A stretch of DNA of 64,000 nt from Acidobacteria bacterium UBA7540. Its GTDB lineage: Bacteria > Acidobacteriota > Terriglobia > UBA7540. Location of the stretch: positions 1 through 64,000 of the forward strand of contig DLMI01000073.1 in NCBI GenBank assembly GCA_002478145.1, given 5' to 3'. Positions 1 through 8,873 of the stretch are shown in pieces. The notes beneath the pieces are model-generated. The model was not told where the DNA came from, did no database searches, and saw nothing but the letters and a program-made list of their open reading frames with translations. Position 1 is the first letter of the stretch, and each line of letters starts with the position of its first letter. Both the position numbers and the translations under genes were made by a program.

Positions 1-39
1 CATGGGGATTCCGAAGCTGCTGGAGCGTTGCGACGGCCC

Positions 40-68
40 TTGACAGTGTAACTTTCCGCGCCTAGGAT
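40..68 (+). promoter_or_regulatory. sigma70-type promoter
   Basis: A TTGACA -35 box (40-45), a 17-base spacer and a TAGGAT -10 box (63-68) stand upstream of the first gene. The -35 is perfect consensus and the spacing ideal. Transcription would start near 75, giving a leader of about 125 bases before the chosen start at 201. Confidence 0.55.
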
Positions 69-200
69 AATGACGCGCTTTTAATCCCACTCGCGAGCGG
101 AACAGTGATTCGTAAATCAACGTCCTACTATCAGCCAGCCATATGCTCAACAACGACGATTGTTGTCCCCACTTGTCCCCTAACAGGCCCTTCGCGGACC

Positions 201-611
201 ATGGTTTCCTTCAGGTTTCTGGTCGGCCTTTTCGTTGCCCTGGTCCTGTGGGGCTTGCCTTACCGGACCACGACCAAGGCACAGGAGCAGCGCAAGACCA
301 AGGTCCCAGTTCTCGATAAGATCACTTCCGGCGGACCGACGCATCAGCAGTTTAACGGCATCGTGAGATCCATCGATTTGGAGAGCGAGGTTTTGAATGT
401 GGACGCCATCAAGGGGAATGCCACAGAAATCTTCCCCATTAAGAAGAAAATCCATGTCGTTACCGCCGACGGGGGCAAGCTCAAGCTGACGAAACTGAAA
501 CCTGGCACCAATGTTCTCGTAAACTACGAGCAAAGGGGCGATCACAAGACAGTTACGGGAATTGTGGTCCTGGCGGGCGGCGCGGTGAAGAAGAAAACTC
601 CCCCCTCTTAG
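201..611 (+). CDS. small secreted protein, DUF5666-like
   Basis: Function unknown. From the ATG at 201 it is 136 residues, beginning with a signal peptide (MVSFRFLVGLFVALVLWG). An upstream in-frame start at 105 is possible, but it would bury the signal peptide inside the protein. The mature part has alternating beta-type segments (FNGIVRSIDLES, then KPGTNVLVNYEQ, ending VTGIVVLAGG) and a basic tail. This resembles small OB-like periplasmic proteins of the DUF5666 type. The same plan and the same VTGIVV ending recur in the minus-strand gene at 55800-56180, so the two may be paralogues. It lies 36 bp before bshA with nothing linking it to that pathway. Confidence 0.6.
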   Translation: MVSFRFLVGLFVALVLWGLPYRTTTKAQEQRKTKVPVLDKITSGGPTHQQFNGIVRSIDLESEVLNVDAIKGNATEIFPIKKKIHVVTADGGKLKLTKLKPGTNVLVNYEQRGDHKTVTGIVVLAGGAVKKKTPPS

Positions 612-647
612 CATCCACGGGGTCGGAGCAGGTCTTGAAGGCATCCC

Positions 648-1772
648 ATGAAAATCGGCATAACCTGTTACCCCACCTATGGCGGAAGCGGTGTAGTCGC
701 CACTGAGCTGGGTCTGGAATTAGCTGCGCGCGGACACGACATTCATTTTATTAGCTACGCCGTCCCCGTTCGCATGACCGAACCCTCCGAGCGCATCCAC
801 TTCCACGAAGTGGAAATGCTCAACTACCCGTTATTTAATCATCCTCCCTACACACTGGCCTTGGCCACGCAGATGGTGAACGTGGCAGCGCACGAATCGC
901 TCGATCTACTGCATGTCCATTATGCTATCCCTCACTCGGTGAGCGCCTATTTGGCCAGGGCGATGCGAAACCCCCACCGCCTTCCCTTTGTCACCACACT
1001 GCATGGAACGGACATTACACTGGTAGGCGTGGATCGCTCTTACCTGCCCATCACGCGGTTCTCCATCGAACAGAGCGACGGGGTAACAGCCATCTCCGAA
1101 TACCTTCGCACGGTGACGTTGCGCGAACTCAATATCCAACGTTCGGTGGAAGTGATTCCAAACTTCGTCAACTGCGACGTATTCCAGCCCGCCGACGCCA
1201 ATTGCCGACGCGGCGAATTTGCCCCCCAGGGCGAGCCTATCCTCGTCCATCTGTCCAACTTCCGACCGGTCAAACGGATTCCGGACGTGGTCGATATCTT
1301 CGCCACCGTCCGGGCGGAGATCCCGGCCAAGCTCCTCATGATTGGCGACGGCCCGGAGCGTACCATTGCCGAATGGCTGGTTCGTGAAAAAGGCCTGATG
1401 AAGGACGTGTACTTTTTGGGCAAACAAAATCAGGTGCAGGAACTCCTGAACTGCGCCGACGTGCTCCTTTTGCCCAGCGAAATCGAGTCCTTTGGCCTTG
1501 CGGCGCTGGAGGGAATGGCTTGCGGTGTCCCTGCCGTCTGTTCGGAGGTAGGGGGATTACCAGAGGTAATCACAAATGGAGTGGAGGGATTTCTAGTGCC
1601 CGGTCATGATGTGAAAACCATGGCAGCACGCACCCTCGAGATCGTCACCAACCCGCATCGTCGCGAGCAGATGGGCATCGCGGCGCGGGCACGCGCCTCG
1701 ACCACCTTCTGCAGCCAAAAGATCATTCCCCTTTACGAAGATCTCTACCAACGCATCCTGGCAAATACGTAA
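648..1772 (+). CDS. bshA: N-acetyl-alpha-D-glucosaminyl L-malate synthase BshA
   Basis: A GT4-family glycosyltransferase that joins GlcNAc from UDP-GlcNAc to L-malate, the first step of bacillithiol synthesis, in the cytoplasm. The N-terminal Rossmann part begins MKIGITCYPTYGGSGVVATE, the glycine-rich start characteristic of BshA. LLHVHYAIPHSVSAYLARAM and TTLHGTDITLVG follow. The C-terminal nucleotide-sugar domain contains FGLAALEGMACGVPAV, with the conserved glutamate of GT4 enzymes. At 374 residues it is normal length. The start has GAAGG a few bases upstream. No bshB or bshC is in this window. Confidence 0.93.
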   Translation: MKIGITCYPTYGGSGVVATELGLELAARGHDIHFISYAVPVRMTEPSERIHFHEVEMLNYPLFNHPPYTLALATQMVNVAAHESLDLLHVHYAIPHSVSAYLARAMRNPHRLPFVTTLHGTDITLVGVDRSYLPITRFSIEQSDGVTAISEYLRTVTLRELNIQRSVEVIPNFVNCDVFQPADANCRRGEFAPQGEPILVHLSNFRPVKRIPDVVDIFATVRAEIPAKLLMIGDGPERTIAEWLVREKGLMKDVYFLGKQNQVQELLNCADVLLLPSEIESFGLAALEGMACGVPAVCSEVGGLPEVITNGVEGFLVPGHDVKTMAARTLEIVTNPHRREQMGIAARARASTTFCSQKIIPLYEDLYQRILANT

Positions 1773-1889
1773 AGAGCGGCAGGTGGCAGGTGGTAGATGG
1801 GGGAAAGCATGCCATCCACAAATGCCGCAAACCGCCGATTGCCTCCGAAGAGCCTCCTCGACAGGTCGAGGCGTAGCGCTTCCGGGGAC

Positions 1890-1985
1890 TCGTGGCCTGT
1901 CTTCTGACTTCTGACTTCCGCTCGTCACTCGTCACCGTCTTTCCGCTCGTCACTCGTCCCTTGTCACTTGTCACTTCTCACTGCC
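1890..1985. repeat. degenerate short repeats of the GTGACGAGTGAC family
   Basis: Iterations of CTTCTGACTT, CGCTCGTCACTC and CTTGTCACTTGTCACTT fill the space between bshA and the convergent M28 peptidase gene. On the minus strand they read as runs of AAGTGACAAGTGACGAGTGA. The stop codon of the peptidase gene lies inside the array. The same family recurs near 30603-30645 and 46178-46202. Confidence 0.6.
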
Positions 1986-3695
1986 CTTCAGCATTGCTTC
2001 CCGCCTGGCCCGAAACTCCGAGCCGGGACTCCAGGTGGGGAAACGGTCAGCATCGGCAACCCGATATCCCACTTCGAACAAGAGCTGAAGGTCCTGCACG
2101 GCGCCGCTCAAGTGCCAGTCCGGGGTTATCGTGTCGGAGGGCTTGTGGTAGTTCTCCTTAGTGAACTTTTCCCGCATCTTCAATCCCCACCCCGCTGGCC
2201 TTCCCAGGTAGTCGATTCCGCCTTCGGCGTCGAGCGCCGGCACACCCACCTTGGCGAAACTGAAATGATCGGAGCGAAAGTAGAAGCCCTTCTCGGGTTC
2301 CGGATCGGGGTTCACGGCTCTTCCCTGCTCGGTGGCAACGGTCTTGACGTAGTCGTCGAGTGTGGACATACCCAGACCGATCACCGTGATGTCGCGGGTG
2401 CGGCCGAAGGTGTTGAGCACATCCATGTTGATGTCTGCCGCCGTCCTGGTGAGCGAATACAGAGGATGCTCAGCATAATACTGCGAGCCCAGCAACCCCT
2501 TTTCCTCGCCAGTCACCGCCAGAAACAAGATCGAGCGACGCGGGGGAGGTTGGACCTTCGTAAACGCTCGTGCGATCTCAAGCAGTCCGGCCACTCCCGA
2601 GGCATTGTCCGCCGCACCGTGAAAGATGCCCGCCGGCCCCACTCCCAGGTGATCCCAATGGGCTGTGTAGATTACATACTCCTGGCGCAGCTTGGGATCA
2701 CCCCCTGGCAGTTTTGCGACCACGTTTTTTGAGTCGATCGTCCTGATTTTGTTGTGCAACGTCAGCGCAGCCTTGGCGTCAAGAGGGACCGGCCTGAAGT
2801 TCCGGTCAACGGCTGCCTTTTCGAGCGCCGCCAGATCCTTGCCCGTCACGGCGAACAGAGCTTTGGCCTGGTCATGCGTCATCCAACCTTCCACGGCAGC
2901 CCGCGACATGCCCTTATCCGCGCTCACGAGGCTGAACTGTTCGCCGCCGTTACTATCCCGGACGACCTCCCAGGGGTAGCCCGCGGGCCCCGTCTGATGA
3001 ATGAGCAAGCATCCTGCGGCGCCTTTTTGAGCCGCCATCTCGAACTTGTAGGTCCACCGACCGTAGTAGGTCATGGCCTTGCCTTTAAACATCGTGGGAT
3101 CGAGTTTTGCAGGATCCTTTGGGTCTGGAACTTGGGGATCGTTGATGAGCATGACCAGGACCTTACCCCTCACATCCACGCCTTTGTAATCATCCCAGTG
3201 GTACTCGGGCGCGACCACGCCGTAACCCACAAAAACCATGTCAGCGTCAATGCCTACTTCCGGCTGTTCACGCTTGGTCCACGCCATGAAATCGTCTCTG
3301 TACCGAAGCACCAGCTTCTGCCCGGAATCCGAACCTGTGAAAGTCAATTGCATGGCTGGTTCGGCAGTGATCCCGACCATCGGCACGCTTTGAAAGTACG
3401 TCCCATCTGGATTGCCAGGCTGCAAACCCAGTTCCTTGAACTTTTCTCTTATGAAAGTAGTCGTGAGCTCCTCTCCCTTTGAAGCGGGTGCGCGACCTTC
3501 AAATTTGTCGGAGGAGAGGATTTTGATGTTCTCAAGAAGCCTCGTCTCGCTGATTTCAGCCTGCGCGGCAGGTCTGGAGCTGGTGTCGGAGCCGAGTAGC
3601 TGTGAGGGCAGGCGCGTCACCCCTCTTGAAACGAGGACCGCCACAGCCAGAACGAGACAACACCTCATGAAGGTGACTTGGTATCGATGACCCAT
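1971..3695 (-). CDS. secreted M28-family metallopeptidase with PA domain
   Basis: A 574-residue zinc exopeptidase (M28, aminopeptidase-like) acting outside the cytoplasm. An N-terminal hydrophobic segment (about residues 10-24) is the export signal. A PA-type domain is inserted at about 140-290. The catalytic domain shows the di-zinc ligands: TAHWDHLG (H346, D348), GAADNASG (D363), the acidic pair in TGEEKG (E397/E398), an aspartate in NMDVLN and a histidine in RSDHFSF. The start at 3695 is preceded by AGGAG 11 bases upstream. Substrate specificity cannot be read from sequence. The last codons run into a repeat array. Confidence 0.88.
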   Translation of the reverse strand: MGHRYQVTFMRCCLVLAVAVLVSRGVTRLPSQLLGSDTSSRPAAQAEISETRLLENIKILSSDKFEGRAPASKGEELTTTFIREKFKELGLQPGNPDGTYFQSVPMVGITAEPAMQLTFTGSDSGQKLVLRYRDDFMAWTKREQPEVGIDADMVFVGYGVVAPEYHWDDYKGVDVRGKVLVMLINDPQVPDPKDPAKLDPTMFKGKAMTYYGRWTYKFEMAAQKGAAGCLLIHQTGPAGYPWEVVRDSNGGEQFSLVSADKGMSRAAVEGWMTHDQAKALFAVTGKDLAALEKAAVDRNFRPVPLDAKAALTLHNKIRTIDSKNVVAKLPGGDPKLRQEYVIYTAHWDHLGVGPAGIFHGAADNASGVAGLLEIARAFTKVQPPPRRSILFLAVTGEEKGLLGSQYYAEHPLYSLTRTAADINMDVLNTFGRTRDITVIGLGMSTLDDYVKTVATEQGRAVNPDPEPEKGFYFRSDHFSFAKVGVPALDAEGGIDYLGRPAGWGLKMREKFTKENYHKPSDTITPDWHLSGAVQDLQLLFEVGYRVADADRFPTWSPGSEFRARREAMLKGSEK

Positions 3696-3759
3696 GGATT
3701 GGATTTCTCCTGTTCAGATTGCCGCATAAACGCTCGCCTATTATGCCAGAAGAATGGTG

Positions 3760-3825
3760 ACAGTAGTGTTGTCAGTTGTCAGATGTCAGTCGTCGTCAGT
3801 TGTCAGTCGTCGGTTGTGGCGCGGT
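3760..3825. repeat. short iterated repeats (GTTGTCAGTCGTC type)
   Basis: Degenerate copies of GTTGTCAGTCGTC lie in the 374-bp spacer between the divergent M28 and S46 peptidase genes. They are followed by CCTGACCCCTGAAACC and an ACTGCTTACTGCCTAC unit that recurs near 28030-28080. No gene is visible in this spacer. Confidence 0.5.
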
Positions 3826-3971
3826 CACCGCGACCTGTCCCCTGACCCCTGAAACCTGGCAGCTAAACCTGCTCGTCTACGCGCTGCCCACTGCTTACTG
3901 CCTACTTTTCCCTGACACCCGTCAGGGCAGGAATCCCGCCCAACGGGCTTGACACCCAACGGGATTGAACA

Positions 3972-4000
3972 TTGCAAAATGAGGCCGTGGCGTGTACACT
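3972..4000 (+). promoter_or_regulatory. candidate promoter of the S46 peptidase gene
   Basis: TTGCAA (3972-3977), a 17-base spacer and TACACT (3995-4000) sit about 70 bases before the start codon at 4070. Both boxes match sigma70 consensus at most positions. Confidence 0.4.
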
Positions 4001-4069
4001 TCCGGCTTCTCCCGATTCCAAAACGGAAGTCCTGGCTGGCATGACACTCTTTTGAAGACGGAGGTACAA

Positions 4070-6157
4070 ATGATTAGAAGCAACAGGCAACGAAGGGTTT
4101 GGATTCTGCTCACTCTTGCGGTTTGGGCATTGCTCGGTATATCCGTTTCCCTGGCGGATGAGGGAATGTGGACCTTTGATAACCCCCCCATCAAACAGCT
4201 CAAGGAACGCTATGGCTTCGAACCCACGCGCGAGTGGCTTGACCACCTGCGCCTTTCCAGCGTGCGTTTTAACGATGGCGGCTCCGGCTCTTTTGTAAGC
4301 CCCCGTGGACTCGTGCTGACGAACCATCACGTTGCGCTCGGCCAATTGCAGAAGGTCTCTTCTCCCGCCAAAGACTACGTTAAGGATGGGTTCTATGCGC
4401 GAACTGAGGCGGAAGAACTGAAGTGCCCTGACCTGGAAGTGAACGTCCTGGTCGCCATGGAAGACGTCACCCCGCGTGTCCGCAGCGCCCTCAAGCCGGG
4501 GATGACCGACGAAGCCGCTTTGAAGGCTCGAAAAGCGGAAATAGCAAGAATCGAGAAGGAGAGCTTGGAAAGAACCGGCTTGCGCTCGGATGTGATTTCC
4601 CTTTATCAGGGCAGCGAATACTGGCTTTACCAATACAAGAAATACACGGACATGCGCCTGGTTTTCGCTCCCGAGCAACAAATCGCCTTCTTTGGAGGAG
4701 ATCCCGACAACTTCACCTACCCCCGCTACGACATCGACTTCGCTCTATTTCGTGTGTACGAAAATGGGAAGCCGGTCGAAAGCAATAATTATCTGAAATG
4801 GAATGCGAAGGGTGCGGGCGATGGCGAACTGGTCTTTGTTTCAGGGCACCCGGGCTCCACCTCGCGCCTCCAAACGATGACTCAGATCGAAACTGAAAGA
4901 GACTACAACCTGCCCCTGGTTCTTAAGACCCTGAACCGGTGGCTGGAGACTTCGAGGCGGTATGCCGCCCAGGGGCCGGAGCAGGCCCGTCAGGCAGCCA
5001 ACACGATCTTTGGCGTCTCGAATTCCTTGAAAGCGTACGAAGGCCGCGCTCAGGGCTTGGCAGACAAGAACCTGGTGGCCAAGATGCAAAAGGACGAGGC
5101 GAGCTTTCGCCGCCAGGTGGCAAGCAACCCGACGTGGGAAAAGGCTTACGGCGGAGCCTGGGATGCCATTGCCCAAGCTGAGATGATGCATAGACAGATG
5201 CTGAAAACGTATCGGTTCCACTCGGTCCGGGGGTCTCGCCTGTTGGCGATCGCCCTGAATATCGTCCAGTATGTGGCGGAGGTGAAAAAACCCGACGGAG
5301 AAAGGCTCGAGGGCTATCATGATTCCCAGCTTGATTCACTTCGTTTTCGCCTCTTCTCCCCGGCGCCGGTTTATCCCGGGTTTGAAGCGGCAATTTTAGA
5401 AGGTGCGCTGCAAATTTCCCTCGAAGAATTGGGCGCCAACGATCCCTTCATGAAGGCTGTTTTAGGCGCACGCACCCCTGCTGAAGTGGCGAAGGAGGCG
5501 GTCGAGGGGACCAAGCTGGCGGACCCGGCCCTTCGCAAGTCACTGGTCACCAGAGGTGAAGCGGCCATTCAAGCATCCAACGATCCCATGATTGTGTTGG
5601 CGCGCACAATGGACCCCTTCGACCGCCAGAGGATCAAGGGATTCGAGGACAAGGTAGAAAGCGTCGAGACTCCGGCAGGGGAAAGGATCGGCCAGGCTCG
5701 ATTCGCTGTTTATGGGAAGTCGCTCTATCCCGATGCGACTTTCACGCTCAGGCTCGCCTATGGCGCGGTCAAGGGTTACCCCATGAACGGGACTCAAGCG
5801 CCTCCCATGACCACCTTCTACGGCCTTTACGACCGGGCCTATAGCTTTGGCCTCAAGTTCCCCTATAACCTTCCGGCACGCTACCTGGAGCGCCGCACCC
5901 GCCTGGACCTCTCCGGGCCGCTGGATTTTGTCAGCACCTGCGACATTATCGGGGGAAACTCAGGCTCCCCAGTCGTCAACAAGCAAGGCGAGCTGGTAGG
6001 GTTGATTTTCGATGGAAACATCGAAGGCCTGGTCGGCGACTTCGTGTACTACGAGGTGAACAACCGCGCCGTGGCGGTCCACAGTGGCGCCATCATTGAG
6101 GTGTTGCGCGAGCTGTACGATGCCTCGTCTTTGGCTGACGAGCTCGAGGGAAGGTAA
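4070..6157 (+). CDS. S46-family dipeptidyl-peptidase (DPP7/DPP11 type)
   Basis: A 695-residue periplasmic serine exopeptidase releasing N-terminal dipeptides. The start at 4070 is fixed by GGAGG (4060-4064) and by the signal peptide right after it (RQRRVWILLTLAVWALLGIS). Family hallmarks are visible: VLTNHHVAL with the catalytic histidine near residue 86, FFGGDPDNFTYPRYDIDFALFR with the aspartate region, and GGNSGSPVVNKQG with the serine near residue 631. Length matches the family (about 690-720). I could not decide between DPP7-like (hydrophobic) and DPP11-like (acidic) specificity. With the neighbouring M28 peptidase it suggests a peptide-scavenging lifestyle. Confidence 0.92.
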   Translation: MIRSNRQRRVWILLTLAVWALLGISVSLADEGMWTFDNPPIKQLKERYGFEPTREWLDHLRLSSVRFNDGGSGSFVSPRGLVLTNHHVALGQLQKVSSPAKDYVKDGFYARTEAEELKCPDLEVNVLVAMEDVTPRVRSALKPGMTDEAALKARKAEIARIEKESLERTGLRSDVISLYQGSEYWLYQYKKYTDMRLVFAPEQQIAFFGGDPDNFTYPRYDIDFALFRVYENGKPVESNNYLKWNAKGAGDGELVFVSGHPGSTSRLQTMTQIETERDYNLPLVLKTLNRWLETSRRYAAQGPEQARQAANTIFGVSNSLKAYEGRAQGLADKNLVAKMQKDEASFRRQVASNPTWEKAYGGAWDAIAQAEMMHRQMLKTYRFHSVRGSRLLAIALNIVQYVAEVKKPDGERLEGYHDSQLDSLRFRLFSPAPVYPGFEAAILEGALQISLEELGANDPFMKAVLGARTPAEVAKEAVEGTKLADPALRKSLVTRGEAAIQASNDPMIVLARTMDPFDRQRIKGFEDKVESVETPAGERIGQARFAVYGKSLYPDATFTLRLAYGAVKGYPMNGTQAPPMTTFYGLYDRAYSFGLKFPYNLPARYLERRTRLDLSGPLDFVSTCDIIGGNSGSPVVNKQGELVGLIFDGNIEGLVGDFVYYEVNNRAVAVHSGAIIEVLRELYDASSLADELEGR

Positions 6158-6260
6158 GGCGAGCCCGACCTGCACCTCAACTAGGGTGTATACTCCTTTA
6201 CTCCGGGGGGCCAAATGGGAACTCCAACTGAGTCTTCGAACCTGAAGGAGGACGCAAGCC

Positions 6261-6854
6261 ATGGCATTGTTCATCGATATCAAAAACCAAGGCAAGTCCA
6301 CTAGAGTTATCCCCAATGTCCTAAGTCGGGTGTACAAATTCGCTGCGTTCGAGCAGGAAGTGTTAACGTTTAGAGTGACGGAGCTAAATGGAAAGGAAGT
6401 TGAGAAGCGGGTAAATGTGAGGAGTGAGCTAAATCAGGCGTGGAGTTTTGTCACCCAGCGCGCAGCGCGTCACAAGCCCTGTAACGAGTATTTCAAGACT
6501 CTGCGGCGGAAGAAGACGCTACAGCAGGTTCTGGATGAGGGTGATATTGTCTTGCACTGCCTCCTACCTAAGGAAGGCCACACCTTTGAAGATTTGCCGG
6601 ATGCGGATACCGCAGGGCGGGATATCGCTGTTAACCCCTTACGCTTCCTTGATATGCCGATCGTACTCGGCCCCATTCTGATCCACGAACTTGCCCACGT
6701 TGCAGGAGCCACCACTAATCCGCGGGATAAGGATGCGATCGCTGCCGAGCGAGCGCTGAAGCACTGCTTGTGTGCCGCGCAGTTTCGGCCAGGCGCCTTG
6801 GGAGCCATTCAGAAGATTGAGCTCCCGGGATACGAAGATTCCCGGCTCGCCTGA
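6261..6854 (+). CDS. putative zincin-like metalloprotease, cytoplasmic
   Basis: A 197-residue protein of no family I can name. The start is well supported by AAGGAGG ten bases upstream. There is no signal peptide or membrane segment. Residues 142-146 read HELAH, a classic HExxH zinc motif, followed by VAGA and a glutamate at 163 (AAERAL) that could be the third ligand. Two cysteines follow (KHCLCAAQF). The motif sits in a hydrophobic helix after PIVLGPILI, as in true zincins, so chance occurrence is less likely. Its neighbours, S46 peptidase and cytochrome c, do not define a role. Confidence 0.6.
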   Translation: MALFIDIKNQGKSTRVIPNVLSRVYKFAAFEQEVLTFRVTELNGKEVEKRVNVRSELNQAWSFVTQRAARHKPCNEYFKTLRRKKTLQQVLDEGDIVLHCLLPKEGHTFEDLPDADTAGRDIAVNPLRFLDMPIVLGPILIHELAHVAGATTNPRDKDAIAAERALKHCLCAAQFRPGALGAIQKIELPGYEDSRLA

Positions 6855-6935
6855 CGCAGTCCGCGAACGGGGTGGGAGCGGGCTTGAAAGCCGCCTCCGC
6901 TCGCGCCATTCCAAGTCCTCAAACGAGGTGTGACA

Positions 6936-7949
6936 ATGGCGAAGATTCTTAAGATCGTTGGGTGCGGAGTGGTGGCTCTTATCGTTGCCGTTGCGACTGT
7001 CATCAGCCTGACAATCGGCTGGCGGCCGTTCATCGGCCCGCGCGCTCGTCCGTTGACGAATCGCACCTTTGAGCGGACACCGGAGCGATTGGTCCGCGGC
7101 CGGTATCTGGCGGAAAACTTCGGATGCTTCGAATGCCACGGCGAACACGATTGGACGAAGCACGACGCGCCGCTTATCGAGGACACGCGCGGCGCCGGCT
7201 ACGCCGACTTCCCCCTGGCCGGGCTTCCGGGCCGCGTCATTCCGCCCAACATCACGCCCGACCCCGAAACTGGAGCCGGCAATTGGACCGATGACATGCT
7301 CGCGCGCGCCATCCGCGAGGGGGTCGGGTACGATGGTCGAGCGCTGTTTCCTTTTATGCCTTACCCGGACTTCCGTCATATATCTGACGAAGACCTGGCC
7401 TCCGTTATCATCTATTTACGCTCCATCCCGCCGATTCGAAAAGCGCTGCCAAAGACAGAGATTATTTTCCCGGTGAAGTACCTCATGCGCAGTATGCCTC
7501 AGCCCATCAGCGAGCCCGTGCCTCAACCCAACGTCTCCACGCCGGTTAAGCGGGGCGAATACCTGGTGACCATCGCAGCCTGTACGGATTGCCACACGCC
7601 GCAGGCGAAGGGCCAGCCGATTCGCGGCCTCGAATTCGCCGGTGGCTTCGTCCTGGATGGTCCGTGGGGTCGAGTGGCGAGCGCCAATATCACCCCGGAC
7701 CCCTCCGGCATCCCCTATTACGACGAAGCGCTCTTCCTGGAAATGATACGCACCGGATACGTCAAGGCGCGGAAGATTAACCAGATCATGCCCTGGAGCG
7801 ATTACCGGAATCTCACCGACGAAGACCTGAAAGCCATCTTCGCCTACATTCGCACGCTCAAACCCGTAAAGCATCGCGTTGACAACGCCGAACCACCTAC
7901 CTTTTGCAAGCTCTGCGGCTCCAGTCACGGGGCAGGAAACCAGAATTAG
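6936..7949 (+). CDS. membrane-anchored diheme cytochrome c
   Basis: A 337-residue exported electron carrier with an N-terminal membrane anchor (about residues 7-28) and two c-type heme sites: CFECH (C64-H68) and CTDCH (C216-H220). Each domain has a likely methionine axial ligand in FPFMPYPDFRHISDEDL and NQIMPWSDYRNLTDEDL. The two halves are similar, pointing to an internal duplication. They resemble the cytochrome subunits of periplasmic dehydrogenases. No dehydrogenase partner lies nearby. The ATG at 6936 is preferred over the GTG six bases upstream because CGAGG lies at 6924-6928. A C-terminal CKLCGSSH is not a heme motif. Confidence 0.87.
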   Translation: MAKILKIVGCGVVALIVAVATVISLTIGWRPFIGPRARPLTNRTFERTPERLVRGRYLAENFGCFECHGEHDWTKHDAPLIEDTRGAGYADFPLAGLPGRVIPPNITPDPETGAGNWTDDMLARAIREGVGYDGRALFPFMPYPDFRHISDEDLASVIIYLRSIPPIRKALPKTEIIFPVKYLMRSMPQPISEPVPQPNVSTPVKRGEYLVTIAACTDCHTPQAKGQPIRGLEFAGGFVLDGPWGRVASANITPDPSGIPYYDEALFLEMIRTGYVKARKINQIMPWSDYRNLTDEDLKAIFAYIRTLKPVKHRVDNAEPPTFCKLCGSSHGAGNQN

Positions 7950-8364
7950 CAAGTCGCTGAAGAACCCGAACTCTGGAAGAACCTCGTCACCACAGAGACA
8001 CCGAGGCGCAGGGGACTGAGAAGAAAGGGCCCTTTCTCCGCAGCACTAGGCGCCAACTTCATCGCGCGGCGCGAAGAAAAGCAGATCCTTCTCCCGCAAG
8101 GCGGGATCAGGATGACGTGTCATTGTGAGCGTTCATAGCCGAAAGCGGCTATCCGTGACGTCAGAAACGGGGTGCCGCGGGGTAAGACCGAAGGGTAGCT
8201 TTTTCGTGCCCCGCAGGGGCACAAGATAGTAGCCGGGGGCAGCGCCCCCGGAAAGCGCCACGCTCCTTCCCCGACCCTGGAGGGGTCGTATTACCCTGAG
8301 CCGCGGGACGCAAGACCGGCGTTGCGCCATCCGGGTCTATTTCAACAAGTCCCTGGAAAAGGGC
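7950..8364. other. spacer without genes
   Basis: No convincing gene. It holds a perfect 16-bp palindrome (AGAAAGGGCCCTTTCT, 8022-8037) and a cluster of GC hairpins at about 8205-8300, listed separately. Confidence 0.5.
8205..8300. repeat. multi-hairpin palindromic element
   Basis: Three adjacent stem-loops: GTGCCCC/GGGGCAC around GCA, then CCGGGGGC/GCCCCCGG around AGC, then CGACCC/GGGTCG around CTGGAG. The linker ACAAGATAGTAG joins the first two. This looks like a dispersed palindromic repeat and not a terminator, since no T-run follows. No other copy occurs in the window. Confidence 0.45.
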
Positions 8365-8392
8365 TTGACATTTCCCCAAACCATGCTAGGCT
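8365..8392 (+). promoter_or_regulatory. sigma70-type promoter upstream of the RNase J gene
   Basis: TTGACA (8365-8370), a 16-base spacer and TAGGCT (8387-8392). There is no start codon with a ribosome site for about 470 bases downstream. The promoter therefore serves either a long leader of the RNase J gene or a separate non-coding RNA. Confidence 0.5.
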
Positions 8393-8397
8393 AGATT

Positions 8398-8560
8398 TTT
8401 GGACTCCCGGTCTGGCGGAGGGTCTTTCGCGCCAAGTCTTTGCATTCCAATGAAAAGGACACGACTGATGGACCGCGACCAAGCCGGTACCCACCCCATC
8501 AACGCCGTCCCGTGAGAGGGTACGTATTGTTCTCAGACCTGTGGTGCAACGCGTTTTCTT
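8398..8560 (+). ncRNA. candidate structured RNA or 5' leader of RNase J gene
   Basis: Non-coding sequence just downstream of the promoter at 8365-8392 with several complementary segments. GGTCTG (8409-8414) pairs with CAGACC (8534-8539), enclosing TGGCG/CGCCA and a GTACCC/GGGTAC hairpin. An elongated stem with internal bulges is thus possible. I considered 6S RNA but found no decisive signature. The ends are guesses. Conservation in related genomes would be needed to name it. Confidence 0.25.
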
Positions 8561-8861
8561 GAAAAAGATGTTATTTCCGACGGAACGAACCTAAGGATTT
8601 ACTGAAAATACAGGACTTAAGCCCAGGAGCCCCTAAAAACGAACTCCTTTTGCAGCCTCGAAAACGTCAAACGAAGCGAAATATCGAGCCCTTTTCGGGT
8701 GATTTTCGGGACCGAGTCGGCAAAATGACGAGCCCCTTTTCACCCAACTTGACAATTGGGAACAAGGTTGTCCACAGAGCGCTATCAACCCGTGAAACCC
8801 TCGGGCCAGCACGGGCTCGAATCTGTGGCGAAGCGAAGAACTGATAGCATGAGAACAGTTC

Positions 8862-8867
8862 AGGAGG
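8862..8867 (+). promoter_or_regulatory. Shine-Dalgarno site deciding the rnj start
   Basis: AGGAGG six bases before ATT (8874). No ATG, GTG or TTG in the correct frame lies within usable distance. Confidence 0.7.
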
Positions 8868-8873
8868 ACTAAT

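Noticed and set aside
4070..6157. Assigning DPP7 or DPP11 specificity to the S46 peptidase
   Set aside because: The specificity residue cannot be placed safely without an alignment.
7890..7949. Third heme site in the cytochrome (CKLCGSSH)
   Set aside because: The histidine is not directly after the second cysteine, so it is not a CxxCH motif.
8398..8560. 6S RNA as identity of the RNA downstream of the 8365 promoter
   Set aside because: A long bulged stem can be drawn, but outer pairing is weak and I see no signature that separates 6S RNA from chance pairing.
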